Assembly (NCBI RefSeq): GCF_040436345.1
Contig: NC_133215.1
Location: 25,583,806-25,647,805, forward strand
Direction of reading: 5' to 3'
Length of the DNA stretch: 64,000 nt
From: Pagrus major
Taxonomy: Eukaryota; Chordata; Actinopteri; Spariformes; Sparidae
This document shows positions 38,701 through 49,199 of this stretch, piece after piece. A program made the position numbers and the translations under genes. Position 1 is the stretch's first letter; each line of letters begins with the position of its first letter. Under the pieces are notes generated by a model. The model was not told the DNA's origin. It searched no databases and worked only from the letters and a program-made list of their open reading frames with translations.

Positions 38701-41270
38701 GACCATGTGATAAATCATGGACTCTCTTATAGAGAGGCTGGTTTAAGGGTGCAGCCAAACTTGCAGCGTTCAACAGTCAGATCAATTATGAGACTTTTCC
38801 TGCAAACTAACAACTTTGTATGGTCCTGAAGTACTTATGCAAAAGCACAAATGTTCTTGAATAAATCTCTGCATTCCTGATTCAGTGTTGCTGCAATATA
38901 ATACAGCATATACAATATTCAAACTTGAAATATAAGATGTATTTGATGTAATGTTCTTTGTTGTTAGTATTTTGTCATTCCGTTTGTTAAGAGTGATTGT
39001 GTGTGTTTCCAAAGTGAGACAATGTGCTAGTGTTTTGTTGAATGAGCTTCTTTTGAGACAAGTATGAAGTGTTTTGTTGGTGAGACACACTTTTGGGCAT
39101 GAGATTAACTGTTGAGCTGAGCTGCATGATGGAAATGCAGACTGTGTTAAGAGTTTTGAACATGTCGCTTCAGTTTCGACCAATGCGTCTTAGCAATTTA
39201 AAAAAAACCTGTAATGTGTATCCAGTGTTACCGCAGTCTCGTTTTCTGTCTTGGAAGTAGCAACACTTAATTTCAATCAATAATATGCTCTGCATGCAGA
39301 GTGCAATGAAAAGTTTTAATTTACTTTCTGGTGTACCCACGGTCCCCCAACATGCCTAACACAGTGCTTTAGTTTAGCGATTTCCTTCGCATTCAGCTGT
39401 GGGTTGGCGTAAGAGAAACACAACAACATATGTTTTCCAGTTGTGGAAAAAACACTTGTCTTGCCCCTGACTCAAAACCCAACACCTCTCACCAGTTATT
39501 ACAGAAACTGCAGTCTGTGGAAACTCTGCCTCTTCAACATGTGGAAACAATCCATATTTTGATGACATTTACACTTTAAACACTGTGTGTTTTCATGACT
39601 TCACTTTTTTCAAGCAGCACATTTTAATAATACATGCCTTTTTAATCCGTTTCAATACTAAGCATTGCATACGTCTAACTACCTGGAAAATATAGTAGTT
39701 GTTATAGTATAGTCAGCCACCTCCTGACAGAAAGGTGATATATCTTTGTTCTGGTGTCTCATTAAATTTTTGTTGGGCTTTGCACAATGATTTAAGATCT
39801 ATTAGCATGTGTAGCTGTAACAAAGTCTCAAATTGTTGGCCAATAACTCCTGAAACCACAAAGGCTATGGGGTCTCTTTGGTCCTGAATTCCTTGACTCA
39901 GACTCAGGCCTCTGCATACAGGACAGGTTTGCTAAATTGAAGAGGAAAATACGTACGCGAGAAAATTATATAAATATATGCCAACAAAATAATCCAGATG
40001 ATATCCTGAGAAGAGTTTAGCCTTTTTAATGAGGATTGCCTTTAAATTAAACAACACAACTAGTAAGCATGTTTAAACCTGTTTAAACATATCCAAGTGC
40101 AAAAAAAATAAATTAAATGGTTAAAGCACATCTACTCCTCTTTTATTAAAAAGAAAGAAAAATCCAGGATCTATGAATATAGAAATATTTTTCATTTTAA
40201 AAGTTGAACTACTGGACACAAGATTCCTCCTGCTTCACGAGTTGTCTCAGTGTATGTATGTACATGACCTGGAGGCTTCCACATGACACTGGACCACCAG
40301 ACTACCAGACTAATTATGATGCCACAAATCATCTTGTACATGTATCATAATATCATAATTGTATTTATGTTTTCATTAGCTTACGTATAATTAACCTTAT
40401 AGTATATCTACAGAGTGAGTGGGTCCTCTTCCACAGAGCCCCCCTTGTTGCTGCACAGTCCAGTCACCAGGATAAAATTTAAGCAGTTAACGTTTCTGCA
40501 AACCACAGATACATTCAAGTTTGTACACATCATAGGCTATGTACCATATTGCCATGTTTGTGTTCATGTTCACAATATATGTTTTTTAATAAACTTTTCA
40601 TGGCGGAGTTAGAGGGGCTGCCAGGCCAGGGACCACAGTTTCAGTCTGCATTTTATCATTTGTGAGTGAGAAACCACTGGATATGTTTGACGAGACCACG
40701 GCATTTCAACATTTGTAAGAGGTACACCCTCGATATTTTTAAGGAGACCTCATGACAAGTGTCCGGTGCCCCCGTTAAAAAAAATGCTGCAAAAATGCCC
40801 TTTTGGATGCTCCTATGGTAGATAAAACATGATAAAATGTCCCTCTTGGGTGTCTTGGGTTCTGCTCGCTGGTGCCCCTTTTTATTTTTTTTGCTCCCGC
40901 CCCTCAAACATCCTGAGTCTGCCACTGAAGAGGAATAACTAAAACAAAACCTATTTTCAAGCAGAGAAGAACATCATCATCATTATAACATGTAAAAAAT
41001 GTTTTTCTTTTTTTTTTTCTTTTACCTTGCTATAAGAGAACCACTGCTAAACTGTGAAATACCTTTGAGTTTGGTTGCTGCTCGCTGGTTTGTCTTGTCC
41101 TGTGCAGCGGGCAGGGTTAATGCTGCTGGGGATGGTTCAGTTCTGGGTTGAAAGCTGCTCTGGGGCAGAGATTCTGCTTCAGTCCGCAGCGTGGTGGTGG
41201 TGGTGGAGGGAGGAGATCCAGGAGGAACAGTGGAAGCTTTGAGAGGACAGGGTGGTTGATGAGGAATTCA

Positions 41271-41302
<32 letters not shown>

Positions 41303-42964
41303 GTCATGTGATATTGATGCTTAATGTAGGACGCATCACAAGACAATGTACATAACTTTTAACAGCTGAACAAAAAATTTATAATATCTATTAAAGGAGC
41401 ACTATGTAGTTCTGGGGAGGAAATTTTAATCAGAAGAGAAAGAGTTTCATTGACTGATTTTTTTATGCCTGAACAAACTAAATAAACAAACGCTCTTTGT
41501 TTTCACGTCTGAATAAACTGAATAAACAAACTCAAACTGACCTTAAAGGACAACACAAATTTTATACTGTTTTACTTTGTTTATATGTGGCGGACCCTGC
41601 CACCTTTCAAACAGTGTTCTGGGGGAGCTTATTTTCCTCTGAGAACAGCTTGTTTATTCACTTATGGAAAAGAGAAATATTTGTATTATTGCCTCATTAA
41701 AATTAAGAGTTTGAATTTCTGCTTCAAAGCTACATAGTGCCCCTGGTGTAGTGTAGTGCAGTTATCTACACATTGATCATCTTTAAGTGATTTGTTGTAG
41801 CCTGTGGGCAGAATCAGTGGTATTTACAAGACAATGAGTTTTCAGTCTTACAGTCCAGACAACATGACCTAATCATCATCTAACAGTAACCCACAGTTAA
41901 CATTTTAAGCTTCATTTCATACCAAATTTGCAATCCTCTTTAGAGCATAGTTTATCGTTATCCCACAACGTCCCATAAACTGCTGAAATATTGATGCATC
42001 TAACCAAGAACTTACCGTTTAGCACTATGAGAATGACCTCCTGGTACAACACATTAAAGCTTTTCCCCACACCACAGTGATATGTCCCTGCATCCGCCCT
42101 CCTCAGCCTCTTTATGGTCACATTGAAGGCTCCAGCTCCTCTGTTGACCTCCATGCTGTACCTCCCTCTTCTTGTGATGGCCGAGGCCTTCCTCTCAGTC
42201 TGAATGAGAGTGTTTTCTCTGGAGCAGTCTCCTTTGCAGAAGTACATGTTGAAGTGTTCGGAGTCGTTGTCTGTGGTCCAGCTGCCAGAGCAGTGGATAG
42301 AGACCTCTCCTCCAACATGGCCTCTCACCTCCAGCACTGCCGAGGCCTCCGCACACACAGCTGCAGGATAAAACACAAATGCAAAAACATCCAGTCACAA
42401 CTTTTAGTATATGACATTTTTTTATTCATTCTGTTGAGTTACCATCATAACCACCCACCCACAGCTTGCCCTATAAAACACACAAGCGGTATTTTCATTA
42501 GAACAAAAATCTGTATGCTTGAGACATTACAGGATTATTCATTTAGCTTTTTGACATCCTGGGAATGTGTGTAGCCTACTTTTCTCTCTCTCTCCATCCT
42601 TATGCGCGTGTGTCTAAACACTTACACAGGTTATTGCAGTTAATCTAGTTAGATAAAACCTATCACTGTTGTTGTTTGAGCAGTCCCTTTAGTTTTACAG
42701 CAGAGGGCAGAAATAGAAACATTTTTTTTTTAAATAACAGAAGAACAAAAGCATCTCTTTTCATTTAATATATTAGTATGATTGTGAATCAATCATTTTA
42801 AAATGTTTGTCAGGTCCACAAAACAACATTTGCTCCCATTCACATATAAATTAGTGGTGAAATACAGTGCAAATAAAACATTCTAATATTAATGTTTTCT
42901 GAAGGAAAATATGTCAAAACTCACCTGAGAAGCAGCAAAAAGTGAGAACATGAAGAATCCTCAT
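35757..42964 (-). CDS. CD300/pIgR-like Ig receptor A, mucin-like stalk
   Basis: Predicted type I receptor, 281 aa, six coding exons: 42964-42925 (signal MRILHVLTFCCFS), 42360-42016 (Ig), 41236-41063 (stalk), 36245-36150 (transmembrane), 36055-36021, 35912-35757 (tail). The Ig domain (about 14-128) has VSIHC, MYFCKGDC (close cysteine pair) and ADAGTYHCGVG. The stalk (129-186) is Ser/Thr/Pro-rich, including TTTTT, so it is probably O-glycosylated. The membrane segment is about 189-211 and uncharged. The 70-residue tail has QYADAYQAL; neither tyrosine fits a strict ITIM, so this member may use other adaptors or none. Intron 3 is 4.8 kb, filled by nested transposons; joining the distal and proximal halves rests on phase (1/1) and the absence of other candidates, so the link is less certain than each exon. 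Confidence 0.8.
36361..36418. repeat. (TAAAA)n-type low-complexity repeat
   Basis: Run of ataaaataaaa units just downstream of the acceptor side of receptor A intron 3. Confidence 0.8.
36487..39211 (+). mobile_element. Tc1/mariner (IS630-type) element, interrupted
   Basis: Ends begin cag(t/g)tttttt and share gctaagacgcattggtcgaa and roughly 50 further near-identical bases in inverted orientation. TA dinucleotides flank it (36485-36486 and 39212-39213), the Tc1/mariner target duplication. An open frame on the plus strand at 38560-38829 encodes a helix-turn-helix start of an IS630-type transposase (RRGRRGRPRAVVSDEIRATV, then NHGLSYREAGLRVQPNL); the DDE catalytic part is gone. A hAT element is inserted at 36858-38457. 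Lies in intron 3 of receptor A. Confidence 0.88.
36858..38457 (-). mobile_element. hAT element nested in the mariner copy
   Basis: Ends caagggcgtaggttt and (complement) catgggcgtaggttt, with a perfect 8-bp duplication aataaaac at 36850-36857 and 38458-38465. A minus-strand frame at 38056-38256 (KSLEVEAAKCAKLTELFG) resembles the N-terminal region of ZMYM1-like/hAT transposases. The rest of the transposase is missing. Segments within about 36898-37690 look like further inserted repeat pieces. Confidence 0.82.
39214..41062 (-). other. Remainder of receptor A intron 3
   Basis: No exon seen. About 40603-40928 looks like another MITE: tggcggagttagagg at the left against the complement of ctgagtctgcca at the right. 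The rest is AT-rich. Confidence 0.4.
41271..41298. repeat. (TG)n microsatellite
   Basis: 14 tg units, just upstream of the receptor A stalk exon acceptor. Confidence 0.85.
41395..41745. mobile_element. TTAA MITE copy in receptor A intron 2
   Basis: Begins ttaaaggagcactatgtagt and ends with ctacatagtgcccct, the inverted partner. Same family as 24401-24773. Confidence 0.72.
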
Positions 42965-45900
42965 TCTTTCGCCAGGATAAAAACAAACCAAGTAAAAGAA
43001 AACTTAGTCCAGTGGCATAACACTGGAGTACCTTAAAGATCCAGAGAAGCTACAAAGATGTGATTGAGGGAAAATGATTGCAGCAGCAGTTTTGTCTTCA
43101 GCTCACGTCACCAATAAATGAGCATAATTCTGTTTTACAAAGTCACTTTTTTTACTGTGCCATTAGATTTCTTTTTAAAGTAGAGAATATACAGTATAGC
43201 CTACTATAGTTTCTTCAGCCCCTTCCTCTCCGTCACTCTGGTCTGAAGAAGCAGCTCATGACTGTGAAACTCCTTATTGTTTAAATTTATTGTTCAGGCT
43301 CCTGCAGCTGGATCTGTGTGTCTGTGTGCATCTGCAGTACAGGAAGCTGGAGGGCATCAAACTCAACAAGCTGTCTGCTGACTGTGTCACGGGGATCAGA
43401 GAGCAGTCTGAGGACTGTTTCATAAACCCCACCTCCATCACCAAATCAGGCTAATTTTCAGCTAATTTAATTTTATGAATAGGAGGGCTTATCTTTAATT
43501 TCTTTATTTTAAAAAAAGCAACACCCTCCTCCACAATAGCAGTATTTTATTTGGACAGTCCACTTGACCTAGAAAAAAACCTCTGCAATATTCTCCCCTA
43601 TATGTCATTATAATACTGTAGATCATATTCACACAGAAGCCATTTTCCTCTGACGTCATGCTCAGGATTGGAAGCTTGAAGGCTGGGGTAATGTAATGCT
43701 GTTGTGCTCAAGGTTGCAAATCGTATAAACATATGGAAACTGACAAATTTTTATCATTTCACCACTTCCCCATTGATCAGCAACTGATAAGATGATGGAT
43801 AGTGAAAATCCACTGTCATTTCCCTGGATCAAACGTGTCAAAGATTTGCAAACATATTTTGGAAATGACTCACTCCTCTCCAATCATATCCTGTAACACT
43901 ATCGAACAGTTATGTTAGCTTGGAATCGGTTGAATGCTAACGTTAGCGGAAGCTAATGGTTACCAATATGTTGTTTTATCTTGAAATACGTCGATGTCCA
44001 GATTGTCACCTTTGATTATCTTTTAAGTTGCTAATAAATAGTACCATATGTCAAGGTAAAACAAAATATTTGATAGTTATCCCCTTAGCTAATGTTAGCA
44101 TTCAACGATTACCTAGCAAATGTTACTGTTTGAATACATTCAATGTGTTTCAATTCCAGGCCTATAAATGTGTCCAAGAGGTGTGTTGATATTTTAGAAT
44201 CCATTGGGATCCATTGGGCATGAGGAAGTTGTTCAATGCTAATGTTAGCTCTCTCTAACATATGCTAACAGGATTTATCAATTATGTTGTTTTACCTTGA
44301 AATATGGCCCGTGTCCCTTTGGATTTTCACTATCCATTGTCTTTTAAGTTGTGATCAATCAGGAAGCCGTCAAGTGGCAACAATTTGTCAGATTTCCTAT
44401 GGTTATACAAAACTGCTATAAGTATGGTTAGCCAGATTAGCTGTTTCCCTCTGTTTCCAGTCTTTGTGCTATAATTTACCCACAAGTTTCCTGGGGAGGT
44501 CACAAGAGAGGTCATTGGGGAAATGATTTTGGGTGATCCTTCCAGAGCTCGGCGGAAGTAGCTTCCGTACAAAAGTATGACCACGACTTCATGGCTTTTG
44601 AAGCATTAGCTCAGTGTGTTAAACAATGTAAGTAGTATTCACTCGATAAAGGCGCTAACCTAGATCTTGATGAATGAATAGTACACTGTACCAATCGCTC
44701 TAAGAAAGAGGGCTAGCGTCCTGTTGCCATGGAAAACTGGTTCTGGTTAAGCAACAGGTCGCCCTGGAAGTCACGCCCATAATTCGCACAAGGCGGATAA
44801 TAACAGCGGGATCCAGATTTGTAATGAATGGACAGATTTAGGAGAGGTACTTATCTTCTTATCTAGCTCATGGCAAGCAAGGGATGAAGTGTATTTCCAA
44901 AATTTCAAACCATTCCTTTAAAATATGTACCTGTGAGCATGATTTTGTGACATCACAGGAGCCAATCACGGCTCAATATGCAATTTATGCAGAAGTGTGA
45001 TGTGGAAATATGAAACCTGCAGTGTTTCCACAATTTTGCAGCCAAACTACAGTTCACTACAGAGAGACTGCTTGGAAGTGTATAACAGTGTTTATTGGGT
45101 TTAACAACAGAAAAAGACTTTGGCAAGCAAACCCCGTCATTGTTCAGACACAGTGACATCAAGATATGTGAATGTGAAGGAAACTGATAACAGTGGATAT
45201 GATGGAGAAAGTTAGTGTGGGGAAAATAGCACCAACAGAGGCAAAACATGACAGGAAAGAAATATGCCAAAGCTTTATGCATACTTAAAACATTGGGTTA
45301 AAAATGTGCCCAGTGTGGGTCAACATAGCACTGACTGGATGAACTTGACCCAGTATGAACAGGGTGTTTGTGAGTGTCAGTGATAATTTTATATTACTTT
45401 TGGATTACTGGATTAAAACAACACTTCTGTGGAGTTGTTTCTACCCATTAATGAGGTAAAAATTAAACAGTATTGCATCAATGCTACATTGACCCCATGC
45501 TGAGTTAATTTTAACTCATTTTTATGTAGCATGTGTGCATCTAAATACACTAAAATCATACTAATATATGATTAAAACAAGGTCACTTTGAAAAGCCCTT
45601 TAGGCTTTGTTTTCAGAGCCTTACTGACTATCTGCAGGGGGAACACACTGACTGTAAGGCCACCCTGTTTAATGTGCACAGCACCAGTTTCCATTTCTTT
45701 GTTATTCTTTCCAAAACAATGACGATGGTCGGTTAGCAGAGTTACCCAACAACTTTTCATTTGGATGTGAAGTTGTCATTTTTCTCTGCATGAGCTGCAA
45801 AACAAGTCATTCAAATATGAAATCTTTCACAACATCTTACAAGTATAGGTTTCTCCATCCAAAAATATTTTTCTCCATCAGTATACACTTTAAAAACATT

Positions 45901-45990
45901 CCTATCCTAGCTACATTAAGCTTTCTATGCACAGCTGAGTGCATGTTGCAATTTCATACAAAAAAGAAAACATCTTTCTTAGAGAAAACC
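42965..45990. other. Intergenic receptor A / dnajb1
   Basis: Contains a large MITE relative (43620 to about 44640) whose interior includes inverted copies of a tcactatcca...cttttaagttg segment, plus a block at 44935-45030 shared with about 27120-27240. An unassigned coding-like block is listed separately. No other gene supported. Confidence 0.5.
43298..43454 (+). other. Unassigned coding-like segment with acceptor
   Basis: After a good acceptor (tttattgttcag) the plus strand stays open for 51 codons to TAA. It reads LLQLDLCVCVHLQYRKLEGI and then SEDCFINPTSITKSG. Composition and codon use look protein-coding, unlike the AT-rich surroundings. I do not recognise the protein, and no upstream exon is evident. 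It could be the last exon of an unrecognised gene, an exon relic, or part of a mobile element. Confidence 0.3.
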
Positions 45991-45996
45991 TTTATT
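45991..45996 (-). promoter_or_regulatory. dnajb1 poly(A) signal
   Basis: AATAAA on the minus strand about 255 bases past the dnajb1 stop codon, giving a short 3' UTR. Confidence 0.6.
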
Positions 45997-46249
45997 ACCA
46001 GCAAAACAGTTCCTATAGAATAATATATATATTTTATATACTACATTTATTTTTATCCAAAATATACTTGTATTCAGTAACCCAAACACCAAACAATGTT
46101 GGTCATATTTACATTTTAGCCTGTGAAATACTGTCATTCATGGTGAGCATTTTCGCAAGGTTGTTTTTACATGAATGCCCATGTGATGGAAACAATACTT
46201 GGCAGCGTAGTGCAATAGTTGTAAAGTCCTGGAGGTCCGTTGGTCTTGT

Positions 46250-49067
46250 TTAAGATCGTGGGAGGACCTGAGCGATGGTGTCCCGTGCACTCTGGCTGAG
46301 TCTTTCTGGGAACTTGACCTCATACTCCACTAGTAGGTCACCTCGACGATCGGGGCGTTTGGGGTAAGGCAGCCCCTCGCCGCTGATGCGTCGCTTCATA
46401 CCTGGCTGCACGATTTCTGTTGTTGACACGGTCACTGTTTTGCCTTCCAGGGTGGGCACGTTGACTGTGCAGCCACACAAGGCCTGATGGGACAGAAGGG
46501 AATATAAAAGGGGAACAAAAATCATAAATAAAGATCATGACAAGACACTAATAGGAACAAAATTCCACCTTTTTTCAGCAGATAACAATTGTTTGGGTTT
46601 GTTTTCAAGCACTTTTGTGAGGAAAAAAAGTGACAAAAAAGTTTTAAGTAATCTTAACTTACATCTCTGAGTGAGATCCTAGCCGGGTAAACGATGTCTG
46701 AGCCGTCACGCTTGAATACTGAATGAGGCTTGTCCTTCAACACAAAAACCACGTCAGCTGGAATGTTTGTGGGAGTCTGGTCCCCCTCTTTGGGAAACGT
46801 GATTTTTGTGCCCTCTTTCCACCCCTTCTTTATCTGCACCTCCAGGATTTTGTCTTCTGCCCGTATCGATCGCCCATCGGGGTTCAGTCGTTTACGAGAG
46901 ATCTTCATTCTCTTTGTACAACCTGACAGAACTTCCTCCAGGGTCACCTGAAGATCGTGAACCACAGGAGGGTCCTGCTGCTTCTTTACAACGCTACTGT
47001 GACTGCCCAGTCCACCCATACCAGAGCTGAATGAGCGAGGGAACCCACCCATTCCGGGGCCCCCCATCCCAAAGCGAGTGAAAGGGTCATTAGTGTCCAT
47101 TTCCTCATCCATGCCGCATCCATTGCGGGCACCAAAGAACTGTCCAAAGGGGTTACGTCCACCGAAGAACTCTTCAAAGATGGCATGAGGGTCACCCTGG
47201 AAGGTATAGCTGAAGGTGCCAGGTCCACCACCACCACCACCACCTGAGGGGCCTCCGCCTTTCAGACCTGAGTGACAGAAACATTTAGTTAGCTAATAGA
47301 TTTATCACTAAAAAAGGATATGTGTGGTATATTCCTTTTCTGTGCTGTTTTGAGAGATAAGTGTCATTGATAAGGGAGAAACATGGTGCCATTACAGGCA
47401 TGAGCCAACTAAATTTAGCTTAGAAGGGCAACAGCAAAACCGTTCATATAACAACTGACGACACAAGCAGCAGAGTTTACTGTAAGTTGCTCTTTAAATT
47501 AATCTACATAGTAAAATATAAATGCCAAAAAAGTCCCTCCGTGTTATTATCATATTGTAGATCTATTACAAATTCAGTATGGGGTCAATCTAAGGCTGGG
47601 TAATGGCCTGAAAAATAATATTGCAATATTTTTTAGGCGTTATTGCGATACACAACATATAGCTTAATATTTGCTGCACCTGGGGAGAGCTAAACATGTC
47701 GTCGCCGGTGTGGACATCTTTAACAGTTTCAGAGGAAGACAACGCGACTGACCGCAATTTGCAATACATGTTCGGCAAAGGTTCAGAGAGGAGGGAAAAA
47801 GTCCAATAGTTTTAACACTACAAATCTTATCAGCTAAAGCAATATTAAATCGCCTATTTTTGCTCGCTACATCTTATCCTTCCTTACCCTCAGGTGTGTA
47901 TGAACTACAGGTTAGGAAACTTCTTTAAACAATACAAAAATTGTAAAATGACCCGTTAAGTTATCTGTTATCTGTATCGGCTGGGGAAAAAAAATCCATA
48001 TTGTGCATCCCTGTAGAAAAGTATTGTCATGTGCAAAATGAACTGCAGCAAAATTACCTATTTTAAAAAGGGAAACAGGCCCCGAGACCTTCAACTCCAC
48101 TGTGTACAGACACCACCATAAAAAATGTGGCACAAACCTACAAAATTCTCCAGCAGCAACTCTTGCGGTTTCTATTAAGCTGTCTAGCTGTGTAGAAATG
48201 TTCTCAGCCAAGACACAAACACGATTATTGTACTGAAAGGACACATGCTTTGCTCTTTTCTGTATTACCACATCTGGCACCATATTGGAGAGCGTTAAAA
48301 TCTCATGTGTAGTAACACTTCTTACATTCTTCACATGAAGTCATGAAGTGAGCTTTGACTTTAGTTACCATGCTTACCAAACATCTGAGAATAGTAAGTA
48401 TAAATTGTGTGAGTACATGTCTGTGTCCCTGCCCAGCTGTCAGGTTGCCATGCGCCAGAGTCAACAGTGACTTCAGTGACGACACCCCTCAAACATCCGC
48501 ACGCTGTACGCTCAGCCCCGCCCCCTGCTGACGTCACACGGAGTCTTCACACTCCCCCTCCTGAACTCAGGTGAACACGTTTTCACGTTGGGGATTGTCT
48601 GTGACTTCTTGTAGAAACATGTCATGTGAGTTTCCCTGTCAGCAAAGCCTCGCCTGTCGTGGCCCAGCAAAGGAGCCGCGAGTAAAGGGCAGAGCCGAGG
48701 GGAGCTGGGAGCGCCATGACACCCGGGATAACATTAACGTCCTCTTCGGTGTAGCGCATGTTGACATGTCACCTCCACACAGTCATGTCGTGAAGCCACA
48801 CTGGCAGCTCTCTCCTAATTACCTGCACTGTTGAACGATTCATGTGACAACCTTACCTTCTTCGCCGTAACGGTCGTATATATCCTTTTTCTTTGGGTCG
48901 CTCAAAACGTCGTAAGCTTCAGCGATTTCTTTAAATTTCTCTTCGGCGTCCGGTGCTTTGTTTTTGTCGGGGTGATAGCGCAGCGCCTGCTTCCGATAAG
49001 CTTTCTTTATATCGTCCTCCGACGCTCCTCTCTTAATTCCCAAAATGTCGTAGTAGTCTTTGCCCAT
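46250..49067 (-). CDS. dnajb1: DnaJ homolog B1 (HSP40), complete
   Basis: Co-chaperone that delivers clients to HSP70 and stimulates its ATPase; cytosol/nucleus. 349 aa in three coding exons: 49067-48857, 47267-46663, 46483-46250. The ATG at 49067 is chosen because [11 protein letters not shown] is the conserved start; the in-frame TTG at 49076 is not needed. J domain residues 1-70 with HPD at 32-34. A Gly/Phe-rich linker ([14 protein letters not shown], then [11 protein letters not shown]) runs to about 150. C-terminal client-binding domains include KKMKIS-like [33 protein letters not shown] and [13 protein letters not shown]. Ends QVLPRS, slightly longer than the 340-aa human protein. Intron positions match the human gene. 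Promoter has HSE and TATA. It is divergent to tecr, as in human. Confidence 0.96.
47268..48856 (-). other. dnajb1 intron 1
   Basis: 1.6 kb with no exon. About 47585-47700 and 47985-48015 carry debris of a repeat with 'gggtaatggcctgaaaaataa'/'tattgcgatac'. The segment nearest exon 1 (48480-48840) is CpG-rich. Confidence 0.5.
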
Positions 49068-49156
49068 TTTGACCAAACGCCTGTTAATAAACTTCGCTAG
49101 CAGCTCCTCCGTCCGACTTCTGCCTCAACTCAGAGCGCCTCGTCCCGGAGATTTTC

Positions 49157-49162
49157 TTTATA
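49157..49162 (-). promoter_or_regulatory. dnajb1 TATA box
   Basis: TATAAA on the minus strand (cttataaagaaa), about 90 bases above the ATG. Confidence 0.75.
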
Positions 49163-49171
49163 AGCGGCGCA

Positions 49172-49189
49172 GAAACTTCCAGAGTTTTC
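49172..49189 (-). promoter_or_regulatory. Heat-shock element of dnajb1
   Basis: Plus-strand text gaaacttccagagttttc reads as alternating GAA/TTC pentamers (GAAnnTTCnnGAGnnTTC), the HSF1 trimer site, 10 bases upstream of the TATA box. This predicts strong heat induction. Confidence 0.82.
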
Positions 49190-49199
49190 CATAACCAGC

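Noticed and set aside
42077-42574. Long plus-strand frame opposite receptor A
   Set aside because: Antisense shadow of the Ig exon; no domain, and it runs across a splice acceptor.
46723-47030. Plus-strand frames over dnajb1 exon 2
   Set aside because: Shadows of the conserved DNAJB1 coding sequence on the other strand.
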